DNA of 64,000 bases from Xiphophorus maculatus (taxonomy: Eukaryota > Chordata > Actinopteri > Cyprinodontiformes > Poeciliidae): NCBI RefSeq assembly GCF_002775205.1, contig NC_036454.1:12544882-12608881 (forward strand). The letters run 5' to 3'. The notes under the pieces were generated by a model. That model was not told the DNA's origin. It saw nothing but the letters and a program-made list of their open reading frames with translations, and made no database searches. Below are positions 28,274 through 41,165 of this stretch, piece after piece; position 1 is the stretch's first letter, and the number at the start of each line of letters is the position of its first letter. A program made the translations under genes and the position numbers.

Positions 28274-29784
28274 GCATAACCGGCTTATTATGTCGTGAAA
28301 ACGGTGTCCTTGCAAACACAGACACACGCACACACACACGGAGGCGAGTAGAGAGCGAGTGCAGGACGGGCATGATGGAGGTCCGGCATCTTTTATTTAG
28401 GCTGCAGGGAAAGATGGTCGCACATGTTTAGGGACGGAAGCTGGACTGCCCGGTCCAAACATTCACCTTGGAGGGAGCGATGACCGCTCTCCTGTCATCT
28501 CCCCAGTGCAACGTGCATCCTCTGAGGTGGCTGACTGCTGACTGCTGGCATGGCAAAGCTTATGTCAGAGTGTGAGCTTTCAGTACTCTGTGTACAATTG
28601 TAAACAAATAGAATCAAAGCGACATATTCAATTTAATTGGGTTAGATTTTAATAATTTTTTATGAGTTTAAAGGCATAGTCCCATTTTTTTCAGGTGAAG
28701 TTATAAATAGTTGTCTTGTTCTTGGTTGAAAAATCTGAGAAATAAAAGTATCAGCGGATTTTTTTTTTTTTTCAGAAGAGACCATTGTTAAGTGTGTTGC
28801 TGTTTTCTCTGCTGAACAACTAATCTGTCATTTCGCTCAGGTTGCCACAGATGGTAAATTAATCATATTTAACAGCTAAAATCAATTAGTCAACTGCCTG
28901 CTAGCTTCTAAAATCTGCTCTAGGTAAATCCTGCTTCAATTTTTGCTTATCAGTTTTCTCCTCCAGGGTACAAAATAGGAATTGGTTCACGAAAAAGGTT
29001 CGAACACCTGATATGTGTCGTTTATTGTAAGAAGCTTTCTCAAGATTAATTCACTCAGCTTGCTAGCAGACTTTAGCATTAGCACTACTGCTAAATTAAC
29101 TTAAGTTGGATATAAAAATTTCAAAATCTGTTTTATTGAGGTGGCATTTTTGACCTTCCCCTAGCACATTGTAGCTCAGATTAATTAGCAATGGCTGCCT
29201 CAGAGTTAAGACTTAGTTTGAATTTGGCCTTTTTCTGTTGCAAAATAGAAATGTAAAGTTACTGAAAACCAAAATCTTTCACAATAAAAGTTCTTGATAT
29301 TTGTCCAAATAAAGAATCTGATATTTTTTAATTCACTCCCTTATGAAGAAGCTTATGTTCTTGGGTAAAATTTACATCATTTTAATATCCAATTTCCAGT
29401 ACTCTGAAAAATTCATTAGTAATATTTTATGAGCCAAATGTTGCCCTTTTAGTAATAATATGAATAAAGACTACTGCTTTATTTATAGAGATTTTCTATG
29501 GTGGAAAGAATTCAGCTTGTTATCTAATACTCATTAACCCAACAGCTTGCTGTGTTGGTCATGCTGGTTTTCCTGACGCAGCCTTCTGTCATCTCTTGTC
29601 TGTATCCTGTAAAACTGTACAATGCAACCAACATGTAGATCTTATAGTTGTCCCTTCTCCTTTCCTGCAACTACATACAAACTGGTTATTGCTGTTTTGA
29701 TGACTTGCCAGCAAATTATTTTATAAAATGTGTTCACATGTACAGTGTATGAAGTTTTCATTCCTGTTGTTTTTGTTTTGGCAG

Positions 29785-32700
29785 ATGGCTGCCACTCAGG
29801 ATGTCAAGGGGAAAGGAGAAGGAGGAGACCAAAATTTCGACTACATGTTCAAGTTGCTCATCATCGGCAACAGCAGCGTAGGGAAGACATCCTTCCTGTT
29901 CCGCTATGCAGATGATGCCTTCACGTCAGCCTTCGTCAGCACAGTGGGCATCGACTTCAAAGTTAAGACTGTATACAAGAATGACAAGAGGATCAAACTG
30001 CAGATCTGGGTAGGAAATATTCACCAACACTGACATTAAACTTTCAGAAGCCACAAAATGTTTTATAGCTGATTTCTGCGGACAAGCAAAGAGACCACAA
30101 AGCCACGTTCTGGATGTGTTCGCATCTCTTTTTTTGGATTATTTTATCCAAACAAATTCCTGTTTCAGTTTTACAGTGTAATATTTCCTTTTGGGATTGT
30201 TTATTAGATGTCATTTTATAAAGATCTGTGATAAAGGTGGCTAAAAAAGGAATAGACACCTCTTAAACATCAGGTTTCTCTTTTGAATTTCAAGACATTT
30301 TATCTTCATATGTTTGCTGTACAATTCAACTGACCAAATCAAAGTAAAGCAATCCTTTGTTGAGGCACCTTAGATTTTATTTCAACTTTTAATATTCTGG
30401 ATTTCCTACTTGCATGTCAAAAATGCACCTAACTAAGCATATATTTATAAATAAATTGCTCATATGCATTTTTTAGGATGGCAGAACTTCCACAGAAGTG
30501 TGGAACGCAGAAGTTGTAGAGGATCAAAACAAGCTCTGGCACAAATATATTACACCAGAGAAGTGTACGAAAACATCAGTAGATTCATACATACATAATA
30601 TGGCATGGTGAAGATTGTCATTACTAACAGGAAAAAAATATGCAACAAGAGAGCCAGTAAAAAACCTGGATTTTCCTCAAATCTGATAGAAAGAAAATAT
30701 TCAATTGGTCATGGAGGCTGCTGAAAGGCTGATAGAAACACCGAAGGAGCTGTAGGAAATTCTGGTTGGTACTGGTTTGTGTTTTACAGGTGAAAACTAT
30801 TTCATGTTATTCCATATTCTATTCCACATGTTAGGGAGATGGCTTGCAGCAGAACATGGTAGTAGCAGCCTCATGACGTGGGCCTGCTAGATATGATTTC
30901 GGATTTTGTTAAAGGGGATGCAGTTATAAACAGTCATTTCCGACCCAAAGCCTTCAGGTGTCAGATAGACGACTGAGGATGAAGAGGGATTTAAATTCCA
31001 GCATCACAGCCTTATATTCAAAACAACCCGAACTAGATGTTCATCAGAATAAAGCTGCAGACAGGAATTATCCTTACTGCTGAATTTATTCAGATCATGT
31101 GTGTGAGGTACAGTGAGCACATATTGCCAAGACAATATATGGGATGCTGACAGACTCCTACTAAAGAATCCTAACAGTAAAAACTATTCTTTGGCAAGGA
31201 TCAATTTTAAGTTGTGTATGCGATGCAACCAGGCCTTTGCATCTGTTTTGTTTTAGATTTTTCCCTTTAACAGGGTTGTTCAGTTGAATTGTAGAGGAGA
31301 CACACTCCTTCCAAAGTGGAAACATTTTTTAAATAATTTACCTTGGTCTCATTTTTAATCTGGTATTTTTAGATTCAGTGTAATTTATATCCCAGTGGCC
31401 TCCAAGGTCTCTTGGAGAGCTTAGATTTTGTTTGGTTGCTCTTGCAATGTGATTCCTGTCGCAGAAAGGTTGTTGTTCTATATCAAGAGTCCATTTGATC
31501 CATGTTTGTCCCATTCTCTGCCCACATATTTCATAGATGCCTGATACGTCAATGAGAAATAAGAAAAGTGCACTTGGACAGTTCGAGTCAGCTTTTTGGC
31601 TTGTAGGGCAAATAGAGATTGCTTACATACAGAGAAAAATCTCAGCCTTGCATCTTTTGACAACAGGATTTGCATTTTGCATGTTTTTTTATGAATAATC
31701 CACTAATTGATAAATATAGGACTAAGATAAAAAAAAAACTATAATGCCCACATAAAAACGTTGTAGTAAAAGCTCAAATAAGGGTCATAATCTCTAGTGT
31801 TCTATAAATTCATGCATACAGCAGACATAGAGGATGATGCATTTCCTTAAAAAGTATTCACCAAACGGCTTTGTTGTGCTTTCTAACACTGATCTAAGTG
31901 TGTAGGCAGATGGAAATCGCAGCAATACTGACAGCAGACTAGTAAGTGTTAACGTGGCACATTGCAGGGAGGAACGCAGAAGCGACACCTTGCTCGGAAC
32001 GTGTGGGAAACTGAAGAATTTGAATGTGTTTAATTAGGAATTTATCTGAGGTGCAAAAGCAGATTGTCTCCCTTTACCTCAGACTGTAAACATAAAAAAA
32101 AAAATTAAAAATCCAAAAGACGTCCTGCCTCTCTCTCTTCTCTTTTTTCCATGTGGAGGCTTTGCCCATTTTGGGGAGCAGTAGGCAGCTTCTGCAGCAA
32201 TTATCCATTCTTAGAAAGTGAAAAATTTTGTTTGAACAGGAAGATGAAAGCTAATCGGGATAATGTGTTTTCATCAGCAGCAAAGACAAGCATATTCTGG
32301 GAGGAAAAAGGATTGCCCTTGCATCCAGATAATTGGCCTGTCTCTTTTAATTGGCCTAAAAAGAGCTGAGACATAAAGTAAAGGGAGCTTTTAACGTGAT
32401 GTGTATTGGCTAAAGTCTTTGCACTTGTCACACGTCATAATACATTTGGACTTCTCGCTGCAAATGTGTGAGACTGTGGTGAATGAAACTGACTGATGGC
32501 ACTATCAGAAAAAATGGACACATGCAGAACAAGAAGGCTTTTGCACACAGCATGTTTCTGCTCGCTGCCTTGTAGAAGTCAGCCGCTTTGATTGATTTCT
32601 GCTGAGCACCAGACGAAAAGAAAAGCTTTTTAAAGTGCTCAAATTCCATGGACTTAAGCAGATTTTTTTTCTCTGTTTCACTCTATTTTTTAACTATGTC

Positions 32701-35700
32701 CAGTGAAAGAAAAACACTTCAAGCTATTGGGTAATTGTTAAGTTTTCAACTAAAATCTCAAAGACGCAAATTTCAGACAGAAACACAGACTGGGGTAAAA
32801 TGTGCAAGTGGAGGGAAAAGGCTATATAGTTTTAAATTTTTTTGTGTGACATTTATTTTTACTTAGTACTTTACTTAGTAATTGTTGAAGTTGAATTACT
32901 TCTACAAGTTGTTTAAAACTGTCACACTGAACTTTTATGAGAGTTTTTTTCCCCTGTGGTTTCGGGAACTGATGAGCTGACGGTACTCCCTCAGTGCTTC
33001 CCCAATGTCCGACCGTTCCTCACTCTTCCTGAGTTAGAAATGGGGGAGGGCTATTAGTGTATGTCTCTACTAGGTTTGGCAATATATCTCAGACTCATTC
33101 ACTTTGTCAATTAGATTTAGGTGTGGACTTTAATTGGACCATTCTATCACAAAAAATCTATTATCTAAACCATTCCATATTATTTCTGGATAAAGATTCC
33201 TTATCCTCCTGGAGGATGGACTTTGCTCTCAGTCAAGTCTTTAGATCTTCAAACAGGTTTTGTTCCAGGATGGCCCTGTTTAAGTCTTCATCTATCTTTC
33301 CATCAACACTGATCAGCTTCTCTGTCTGTGCTGAAATAAAAAAACATTGCCCACAGAATTATGCTGTCACCACTACATTTCAAATTAGGAAATTATCAGT
33401 GTTATTTTTTCTGCCAAAAGCTTTGTTTTGCATGTAGGTTAAGTAGTTTTGTCTCATCAGACCAGTGCAAGTTTTGCACATTTCTTGTGTCTCCTACATA
33501 GGTTATGGAGAATTTAAAACACAATTTGTTATAGCCTTCTTTTACCAATGGCTTTCTTTTGTCACTCTCTTCTATAAAAGCAAGGTTTGTGGAGGATAAG
33601 AACAAATAATGTGCTCAATGATTCTCTTCCCCCTGAACTAAGGATTGCCCTAGATTCCCCATATTTCTCTTGGGTAACAGATTAAATATTGTTCTAAGAT
33701 GTTCAATGCTTGGAGAGATTCTTTTATAACCAATTCCCCACTTAGCAATTATGATCTACTTTTATATGTCCAAATACATTAAAGTTTGTGATAATAATTT
33801 GACTAAAAGAGAAAAAGTTCTTTTTCAAGTCACTGTTTGTTGTACAGAACATTAGTGAACATTACAGGCTGGTGCTGGTTTTGGTCTCTGCATAATCTGA
33901 CAGAGAGTCCCAGCTGCAGCGAGGGACCTGGAAACAGAGCTGACCGGCTGTGAGCAGCGTCTCTGCAGAGTGAAGGTCAGATGTGTCCTCTGGCTATAAC
34001 AGGCCCACTGTTGTGATGGTGTGCAGGCAAACAGAACGCCAGATTACCGTGGCAAACACAATCCCGAGCTCCCTGTTTGCCGTCTGTTCGTCAAGAGCCA
34101 AGTAGAGCAGCCAGTATTCCTCTGCCATGATTCACAGACAGCATGGAAACACACTTGTGGGTGTAAGAACAAAGCTGTAAACATACAAAATCAGCAGGAG
34201 GAACAGGAGTGATTTCTCATTATGTAACCCATAAAACAACAAAACTACTGTACAAATTTGGTAATCAGCTCCTAACTGTAAATACACTTTTTACATTTCC
34301 ATTTGCTTCCTGAACATCTTTTGACTGTGATACATGGATCACTGTGTGTACACAAACACTCTCTCAAATTGAAATGGTCTTATTTCTATATTTGGAACTT
34401 TTTTGATGAAATGCATGTGATGTTCTTTGCCTCACTGAACATCGCTGATTGATTCTCTTGGAAAGAACTAAATCAATTTCATCAGCTAAAACTGAGGTGT
34501 TGCTCCTGGCACCCTATCACTGCAAAAGCCAGTTCAGCTATTGGTATAATGATTAGTTCCAAATAATGAGCACAAAAGAAGAGGAAACTTTGAAAATTGC
34601 AGCCATGACACCAAGCAGATCAGGCTTTATGTGTATTAATAGCAGTGCATTAATAATGTAAATGCCGGCTCATGAACACTGTGCTCCGCTGTGTGCAGCT
34701 TCAGCTGTGCAGGGTTGGGTCAGTGACACCGAATCATGATGTCTGTGTGTAGGACACTGCAGGCCAGGAGCGCTACAGGACCATCACTACAGCCTACTAC
34801 CGTGGTGCCATGGGCTTCATCCTCATGTATGACATCACCAACGAAGAGTCCTTTGGCGCTGTGCAGGACTGGTGAGTTTGTCTTGTTTTCTTGATTTATA
34901 TTCACTCACTAAACACAGTACACTGAATATTGACATTTCATACATTTTTTAAGTTATTATCTAATGTGGATCAAGTTATGGTCATCAGTACAGTGATGTT
35001 TGAAAAGCGCTCTCCCATTTTATCTGCTTCTGAATACTTTGTGTGAAATCTGACAGACTCCCTCTGCAGCTTGCGTGTTCAAAGGTTTCATAGAAACCTT
35101 TGCAGGCTGAACCGTAACTCTGAGCCAAACGTCTGTTCTGTTGACGCATTCGTGTCTAGAACTGGGATAGCAACATTCAACTAGTCACAGAAATTAGGTT
35201 TCTGGGTTAGTGTTCTTACTTTGGAAATAACACAAAGCCGGGATGCCAGAAACAGAATGTATTTTAATGTTTACTAATCAGGTGTCAAATTGTGAGGTGT
35301 TTCTGACAAGCCAAAGGTTTTGCCAGCTCAGAATTGGCATTTTGCTAGAGGAAATTATGTAATTCTGTGCATTCTGCATTAAGTAAGATTACATCATTTG
35401 ATATGACCTTCATAATGAGCCACCCCGCATTTGTATATTTAGCTTTTAAGGACTCAAAAGTCATCCTAACCTCCGAGAGATGTTTGGACTACTATGCAAA
35501 ACTGGTTCAAAGTTTTAACTTGTCCTGGAGTTTTCTATGAAACATGTATTTATGCCTTCAAAATGTAGAACTTTAAACTCTTTATTACTACTCTCTTCCC
35601 AACACAAAATCTGTTATTTCTTTAGATAAAGGTGCGAAAAATACAAGTTTGTCAAACACAAAATGGTATTCTGATATAAATGTGATCTCCAAAGACAGGC

Positions 35701-37516
35701 TTGAAAATTAGTACAGAGTCAAAGACAAACTCAACATTTATTCATCTCAAATGTCCTGTCAGATACATTGCCTTTCAAAACTATTAATAAATTACAAATG
35801 TTTTACTTTCAGATATCATGTGATTGACCAACAGAAAGCAGTTAAATTATTCAGTGCAGGATGAAAGGTCATATGGTTTTCACATGATAATCTGTAAATT
35901 ACCGTCAAGAGACTGACATTTTTGCCCGTTCTGTATTAAAACATACCTTATGAGTGCATGGGAAGTGTCTGTAAGCATTCATCGTCATGTCTTATGCCAG
36001 GCTGTCTATTGGTTTATGTATGCAGTCTGATTGAGACAACACTTTGAACTAAACCGTTTCATTGTTGCTCCAGTTGCTTGTTTATGGTTTATGGCTGCTA
36101 TCCTGCTGGAAGGTGAACTTCTGCCCCAGTTTCATATCTTTTTCAGTTTTTCCCCCAGTAAAAAAACAGGGGGAAATATGAAATATTTCAATATATATTT
36201 CAATATTTCTGATTGAAATATGTTAGAGCTGATATTTTAATCAGCTATAACCTGTCCTACTGAAGAAAAGTATCACCATAGCATGATGCTAGGACTCGAC
36301 AGAGAATTAGAGAGAAAAGAAAACATCCATGAACTTTGAAATGTCCTCCAAAAGACCACCATGTCTCACCTCACTTTCTCACTTTTAGATTAGTCAATTT
36401 TACAGCTACTTAAGAGTACACATGTTCACTATCAGTCTCACTATCCATATTGCAGATGCAACACTGTAGGTCAATGGTTGATTTACCCTAATATAAGCAG
36501 CCAGATTTTAATCAAATCCCTGTGAACCAGACAGGTTTTTCCTGTTGGTCCACTTGTGATTGTTTCAGGACCCTCTGACTCTTTGAAGGTTTACTGCAGT
36601 CTGAGCACTGACTGTGATGGCTGTCTGATGAAAGGGAGCCCTGCTTACAACAGGCCTTGGTTACCTGAGAGCTTACTTAGCAGAAAGAGGACAATGGAGT
36701 AAAATACATAAATGCAGCGCTCCTCTTTTGTCTTTGCCGCCAGCTTTAGTTCTACTTTCTCTTGTTCCTTGTGAAAAAAGGGAGGGAAAAAGGAGGTTAC
36801 CATGGCAATGGCTCCATCCTAAACTGTCTCTCTGCTAGTCTTTTGACAAGCTCAATTCATGCCTGAGTCAGAGACAACCCAAAGAAATATTGTAGCACTG
36901 AAACTAAATGTTGAATTGAAAAGAAATTAATAAACAGTCATTTCAGATTTTGTTTTCTACTTGTGAACTAGCAGTGAGAGGGCAAGCTCTAACATCTTGT
37001 TGCCATCTCTCTTTGTTACTCAGTCTTTCTTTTTGTCTCCTGCTTCTCTCACTCCTGTTTTCTGCTCATGGCGTGTTTGCTGCCCTACTTTCAGTAAGAC
37101 TGCAAACCCTGCAGCAGCACGTTCCTTAAATTCCTGCTTATTTTCCAGAGTTCAGAGAGGTTAGAATAGAGCAGACCTTAATAATAACCTTAAGCCGGGG
37201 ATTAAAAAAAATAAAAAATAAAAACAGTAATTAACAGTAATTATCATTTTTGTTCCACATAGAAAAATCATTTTAAAATGAATGGCGTTAACACTTCAGC
37301 ACGAGCAAGTTTTGAGTGTTAATGTAAAAATCTTCACATTCGCTATAAAGTGCTCCTTTTAACAATAATTTGAGTCGAAAATATCTTTTTGACAAACAAA
37401 TTTTCTTTTTTGTTCATACTAGTGTCATTTTACACATTTATAGTTATTCCAATACACATAAGGGAGTATTTTTACACCTAAATTCTGGACATGAATGAGG
37501 ATTGCTACCATATTGG

Positions 37517-37548
<32 letters not shown>

Positions 37549-38664
37549 GTAAGCAGGATAAATAATATGATGATGCAGAGGGAGAGTAATGTATAGGATA
37601 ATGATGCGAATTATGTCATTTGATAAAAATGAGGATGTTAATTATAGGAATGATAATTAGGGTTGGTGATTATGGTGAATTTCAGTTGCACAGTGTTTGT
37701 TGATACCTTATCCTAAAAATTGCGTAATGTGCAAGGGGTAAATAATGACCTATATTTGAACATGAAGTGGCAGCATATTTTGGCTTCACATATTTGAAAT
37801 TGACCCACTTTTCTGATAACACCGTCAGTGACTCACAAAATGGGATGAGCCAAAGAACATGAACGTAATCGCTGTTCATGACCGCTCCAAATGGCGGACA
37901 AACATTACATCATATGCCTTCTTCCTCCATCTTTCCATTTTTGAAGGGTCCTGTCAAACAAACAGAGGCACAACAACACATATCTGTCCGTTTCTCTTGC
38001 AGCAGACCCCATGAAGATGATTGGTCTCTCTGTGTGTTTGTTTCTGATTCTGTGCAGGTCGACCCAGATAAAAACATACTCTTGGGATAATGCTCAGGTA
38101 GTACTGGCTGGAAATAAGTGTGATATGGAGGAAGAGAGAGTGGTCTCGGTGGATAGTGGCCGCCTGCTGGCTGAACAATTGGGTAGGTTGTACAACAACA
38201 TCCTCAGCTACAGGTATTTTAAATTATTAGGCAACACAATGAAAGAGTTGCATACAAACTGTATGCACCACCCTGCAGACGTTTACGTCCGTTTTGAACT
38301 TTCTCACATTCTGCCATGTTATTATGACAAACCTTAGCGTACATTATTAGAAAACAATTGGATAAACCTACATACATATACAATTTATCATTTAAGATGC
38401 TGAGAGAAAGATGATCAATGGTTTCCAAAAAAGTCTGTAAAGTGCGGATAACTCTTTGTTTTCTTTTCTGTAGGTTTTGAGTTCTTTGAGACGAGTGCAA
38501 AAGACAACATCAACGTCAAGCAGACGTTCGAACGTCTCGTCGACCTAATTTGTGACAAAATGTCTGAGAGCTTGGACACTGATCCGGCTGTCACCACGGG
38601 AGCCCCCACCGCCAAACTGACAGACAGCGCTCCACCCCTCCAGCAGCCTGGATGCAACTGTTAG
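29785..38664 (+). CDS. rab3c: Ras-related protein Rab-3C, 4 coding exons, 219 aa
   Basis: Small GTPase of the Rab3 group, acting on synaptic and secretory vesicles in regulated exocytosis. Coding exons: 29785-30009, 34753-34871, 38058-38182, 38474-38664; introns are GT-AG and phases join. The P-loop GNSSVGKT is at residues 28-35, switch I with FVSTVGIDF at 50-58, WDTAGQE at 75-81, then GNKCD and TSAK. The C-terminus is CNC, a CXC double-geranylgeranylation motif. Residues are a mix of Rab3B-like and Rab3C-like; the choice of rab3c rests on [20 protein letters not shown] and on lying between plk2 and pde4d. The ATG directly follows an acceptor (ggcag|ATG). Human RAB3C has a short coding exon before this point; I could not find it, so the true start may be a few residues earlier. 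Introns 1 and 2 (4.7 and 3.2 kb) hold Tc1 relics. Confidence 0.9.
30243..31365 (+). mobile_element. Degenerate Tc1-like transposon in rab3c intron 1
   Basis: It begins aaaaaggaatagacacctcttaaacatcagg, a decayed Tc1-type terminal repeat. Further in are tgtacaattcaactga and, near the other end, the complementary tcagttgaattgta. Between them, ggattttcctcaaatctgatagaaa, ggtcatggaggctgctgaaaggc, gaaggagctgtaggaaattctgg and gacccaaagccttcaggtgtc are fragments of a fish Tc1-like transposase gene in the sense direction. It is full of stops and inactive. Confidence 0.8.
31366..33044. other. rab3c intron 1, unremarkable part
   Basis: AT-rich intronic DNA. No exon or clear repeat was recognised. Confidence 0.5.
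33045..33720 (-). mobile_element. Degenerate Tc1-like transposon in rab3c intron 1
   Basis: On the minus strand a fragment within 33402-33605 reads [11 protein letters not shown] then [18 protein letters not shown]. This is the Tc1 transposase region carrying the first catalytic aspartate (WSDETK). Flanking text (ccaccaactcc-like HGGGS region, ggaggatggactttgctc, tccaggatggccctgtttaag) continues the same family. No intact open frame remains. Confidence 0.88.
33721..34752. other. rab3c intron 1, 3' part
   Basis: Nothing recognised besides the acceptor at 34751-34752. Confidence 0.5.
35775..36330 (-). mobile_element. Tc1-like transposon fragment in rab3c intron 2
   Basis: It starts cattgcctttcaaaactattaat, a decayed terminal repeat. 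ctatcctgctggaaggtgaacttctgccccagtttca and actgaagaaaagtatcaccatagcatgatgct follow; these are antisense Tc1 transposase text of the same family as 33045-33720. Degraded. Confidence 0.75.
36331..38057. other. rab3c intron 2, 3' part
   Basis: Ordinary AT-rich intron with a GAT microsatellite at 37517-37548. No further exon was seen. Confidence 0.5.
37517..37548. repeat. (GAT)n microsatellite
   Basis: About ten GAT units, followed by degenerate gatgatg text. Intronic. Confidence 0.92.
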
Positions 38665-40384
38665 TGGCCGGCAGTAGAAAGCTGTCGGGGCAGGAGAGTG
38701 CAGGAGGTCCGCGCTCTGCCAGAACCGCCCTCACCGGACTGCAGTTCAAAGCCTGTTTAGTAGTAAAAATTGCAAAGGCTGCTGCTTTATCTCCCAAACG
38801 TTATCACCTTATATAATAAGCAAGTACAGTCATTACTAATGTAAAACATATAACATCACAGGTTATCTAGACTATAGGGAATCAGCATCCTTCAGCTAGT
38901 TAGTTTGATAATAAACCAATCCTGTCTGGCAGGACTTGAAATAGTTCAACTCTTAAACTTACACAGGTTGTCCTTCAGACCTTTAATATCTTTATGAATA
39001 CCTATACAAGAAATAGAATCAGTGAGTGCTTTAATATGTCTATGAAGTTTTCTGTATGGTGCAAGTCGTCCTTTTTTTCTGGGTAATTTTGACTCCTAGA
39101 GCGGCCAAATCTAGGATTTAGCGCACTAGGCGATGTAGCGGCTTTCCTTTGTGTAACAACTGTCATAATAAGCCACTGGCTGTGACTGTGCAGTAAGTGA
39201 GTGTGGATTTGCATGAGTGTGTCATGTCATGTTGCCATTGATTAATCAACTACCTTTTGGGGAAAAAAGTGGCCTTTCAGCATCTCCAACTCGGCCTCTG
39301 TTAGTCCCTCTGTAAGTCCTGCTTCCTGTTGGAATGAACTGAGTCTGTGTAACTGATGGGAGTACAGTTTCACCCTTTTGCTGTATGTAGATGTGTGGAT
39401 TCTTTAATAAGTATCTGAAAAGCAACTCAATCATTATCCTCAGCCTTTAAATGTTTGATGCAAAGAGCATGCTGCCAAAAGGTCAAACATGTGTGCAGTT
39501 TTATCTGAAGATAGGCCTTACCCAAAGCTCCTCATCCTCAACTCCATTTCATTGAAGCAAAGTAAAGCATTCTGATAAAAGCAGAGGATGCGTCCTGGCA
39601 TGGAATAAACAGCCATAATTTCTTATTCAGCATGACTTGTGCTGTAAAATTGAACCCCTTCTTTAAAAAGAGGAAAACAAGATGTATGTTGCTTAAAAAA
39701 AAAAAAAAAAAATCAGAAATATACACCACCTTTGTCTTTAATAAATCTGTGCCGTGTAAAAGTCGGAAGTAGTTCAAAAATTCAAAGTTTGGAGTTCATC
39801 TCATAAATTCATAAAAAAAAGTGCCAAAAACATTACGGTTCAACTAACCTCTTAACTGTCACGCTCAAAATACTTACATATAAGTTAGTGAGTCCGTGAG
39901 GAGACTGGTGTCCTCATGACAGTTAAGGGGTTTAAACATTGTTGGTTGCTTGTTGCATAAGGAAACAAAACTACAAAAATGTAAAAAAAAAAAAAAAAAA
40001 TGCATGAAGTCAGTCCTGACGTATCGGTGTAGAATTATACTCTGAGACACTGTAAATATCACTCTGTCTTACAGATTTAGGAGCATTGTCATGGCACTCG
40101 CTGTGAAATGCAATGGGCCAACAAGTGCAATATTTTATGGATGAAACCCTGTAAATAGTTTCCTTCTGTCATCTTGTCCAACAGCTCAATCTGCAGTTTG
40201 AGAGAGAAAATGGGATGGCGTAGTTTTGAACATGCTGTGTGCTCTCTGAAATGAGTGGGAGCTTCACTGAAAACCTGCAGCCACTGAACGTTTGGTGTCA
40301 TGTGTATAGTGGACATAAAGGACTGCAGACCCTGTTTAAAATGTCTGATTTTTGATCTGAGATGATGAGATCAAGATAAATCCT

Positions 40385-40800
40385 TTCAGAACGTTCCACT
40401 AGAACCCAGTTTCAGCTGAAAACAAACATCCCAAAGCATTGTGCTGCCACCACCATGCGCTACTGTGGGTATCTTATTTTGGTGATGTGCATTGATATTT
40501 TGTGCCATACAGAAAGTTCAACCAAAAGATCATAACACATTTTCCAACATATTTTTGGGGACATTTAAATGTTTTTTTTGTGCTAAATTTATATTGACTG
40601 GGATGGTTTAAAAAAATGCTTTATGTCCTGCCACCCTATCCGATGTCTCTGTGTTGCTACACGCATAGCAGACAGTTCTTTAGCATATTCTTTACACTTT
40701 ATATAGTTCTCTTAATAGCCTGCCTAAGAACTTTTCTTTTTATTATTTTGGCGGTACATCCAGTTTTTGATCATATTTAATGTTTTGCAAATTCTTCTTG
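40385..40800 (-). mobile_element. Tc1-like transposon fragment
   Basis: agctgaaaacaaacatcccaaagcattgtgctgccaccaccatgc and ttggtgatgtgcattgatatt match the antisense GGGSIMLWG region of fish Tc1-like transposases. No coding potential. Confidence 0.75.
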
Positions 40801-41044
40801 GAACTCATGCTGTTTGACAATGAGATCCATCTGATGCTTTGGAAGCTGTTTGCAACGCGTGTGGTTTTCTGTGGAAAAGTCTAAAAGAAAGGCTGAACTT
40901 TATTTGATGTGGATCAGACTTTAAATGGTGGCAGATGTGTATTGATTCCAATTTAATGTGGGCTGGAATGTGGCCACTAATTCCGAGCACAGCCGCGTCC
41001 AGTGTTTTGCGAAAGTGAGCAGACTGGTGCAGCCAGATTATGGG

Positions 41045-41165
41045 AGTCAGATTGTGTTTGGTTTTTAAGGTCAGAGGTCACATTATAGGGGTAAACATTC
41101 TGAAATTATCTATCTTGACATCACAAAAACCTCCCACTTTAACAGGGGTGTAGACCTTTCATATT
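41045..41165 (+). mobile_element. Tc1-like terminal fragment
   Basis: aggtcacattataggggtaaac, tctgaaattatctatcttg and cacaaaaacctcccactttaacaggggtgtagac form the 3' terminal part of the same family whose near-complete relic is at 30243-31365. Confidence 0.7.

Larger units (their letters stand above)
25132..29784. other. Intergenic DNA between the divergent FAM173-like and rab3c genes
   Basis: No coding exon was recognised. It should contain the non-coding first exon and promoter of the FAM173-like gene and the promoter and upstream exon of rab3c. The relatively CG-rich part at 27340-28560 is the best candidate for the latter. Also here: a Tc1 fragment (26095-26235), a hAT-type MITE (26679-26883), an A-rich run near 27757-27790 and two trinucleotide repeats. 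Confidence 0.5.

Noticed and set aside
28376-28431. ATG at 28372 region as the missing first coding exon of rab3c
   Set aside because: No good donor follows in the right phase and the peptide does not resemble known Rab3C N-termini.
30030-30259. Open frame just after rab3c exon 1
   Set aside because: It is intronic read-through with no domain and overlaps the start of a Tc1 relic.
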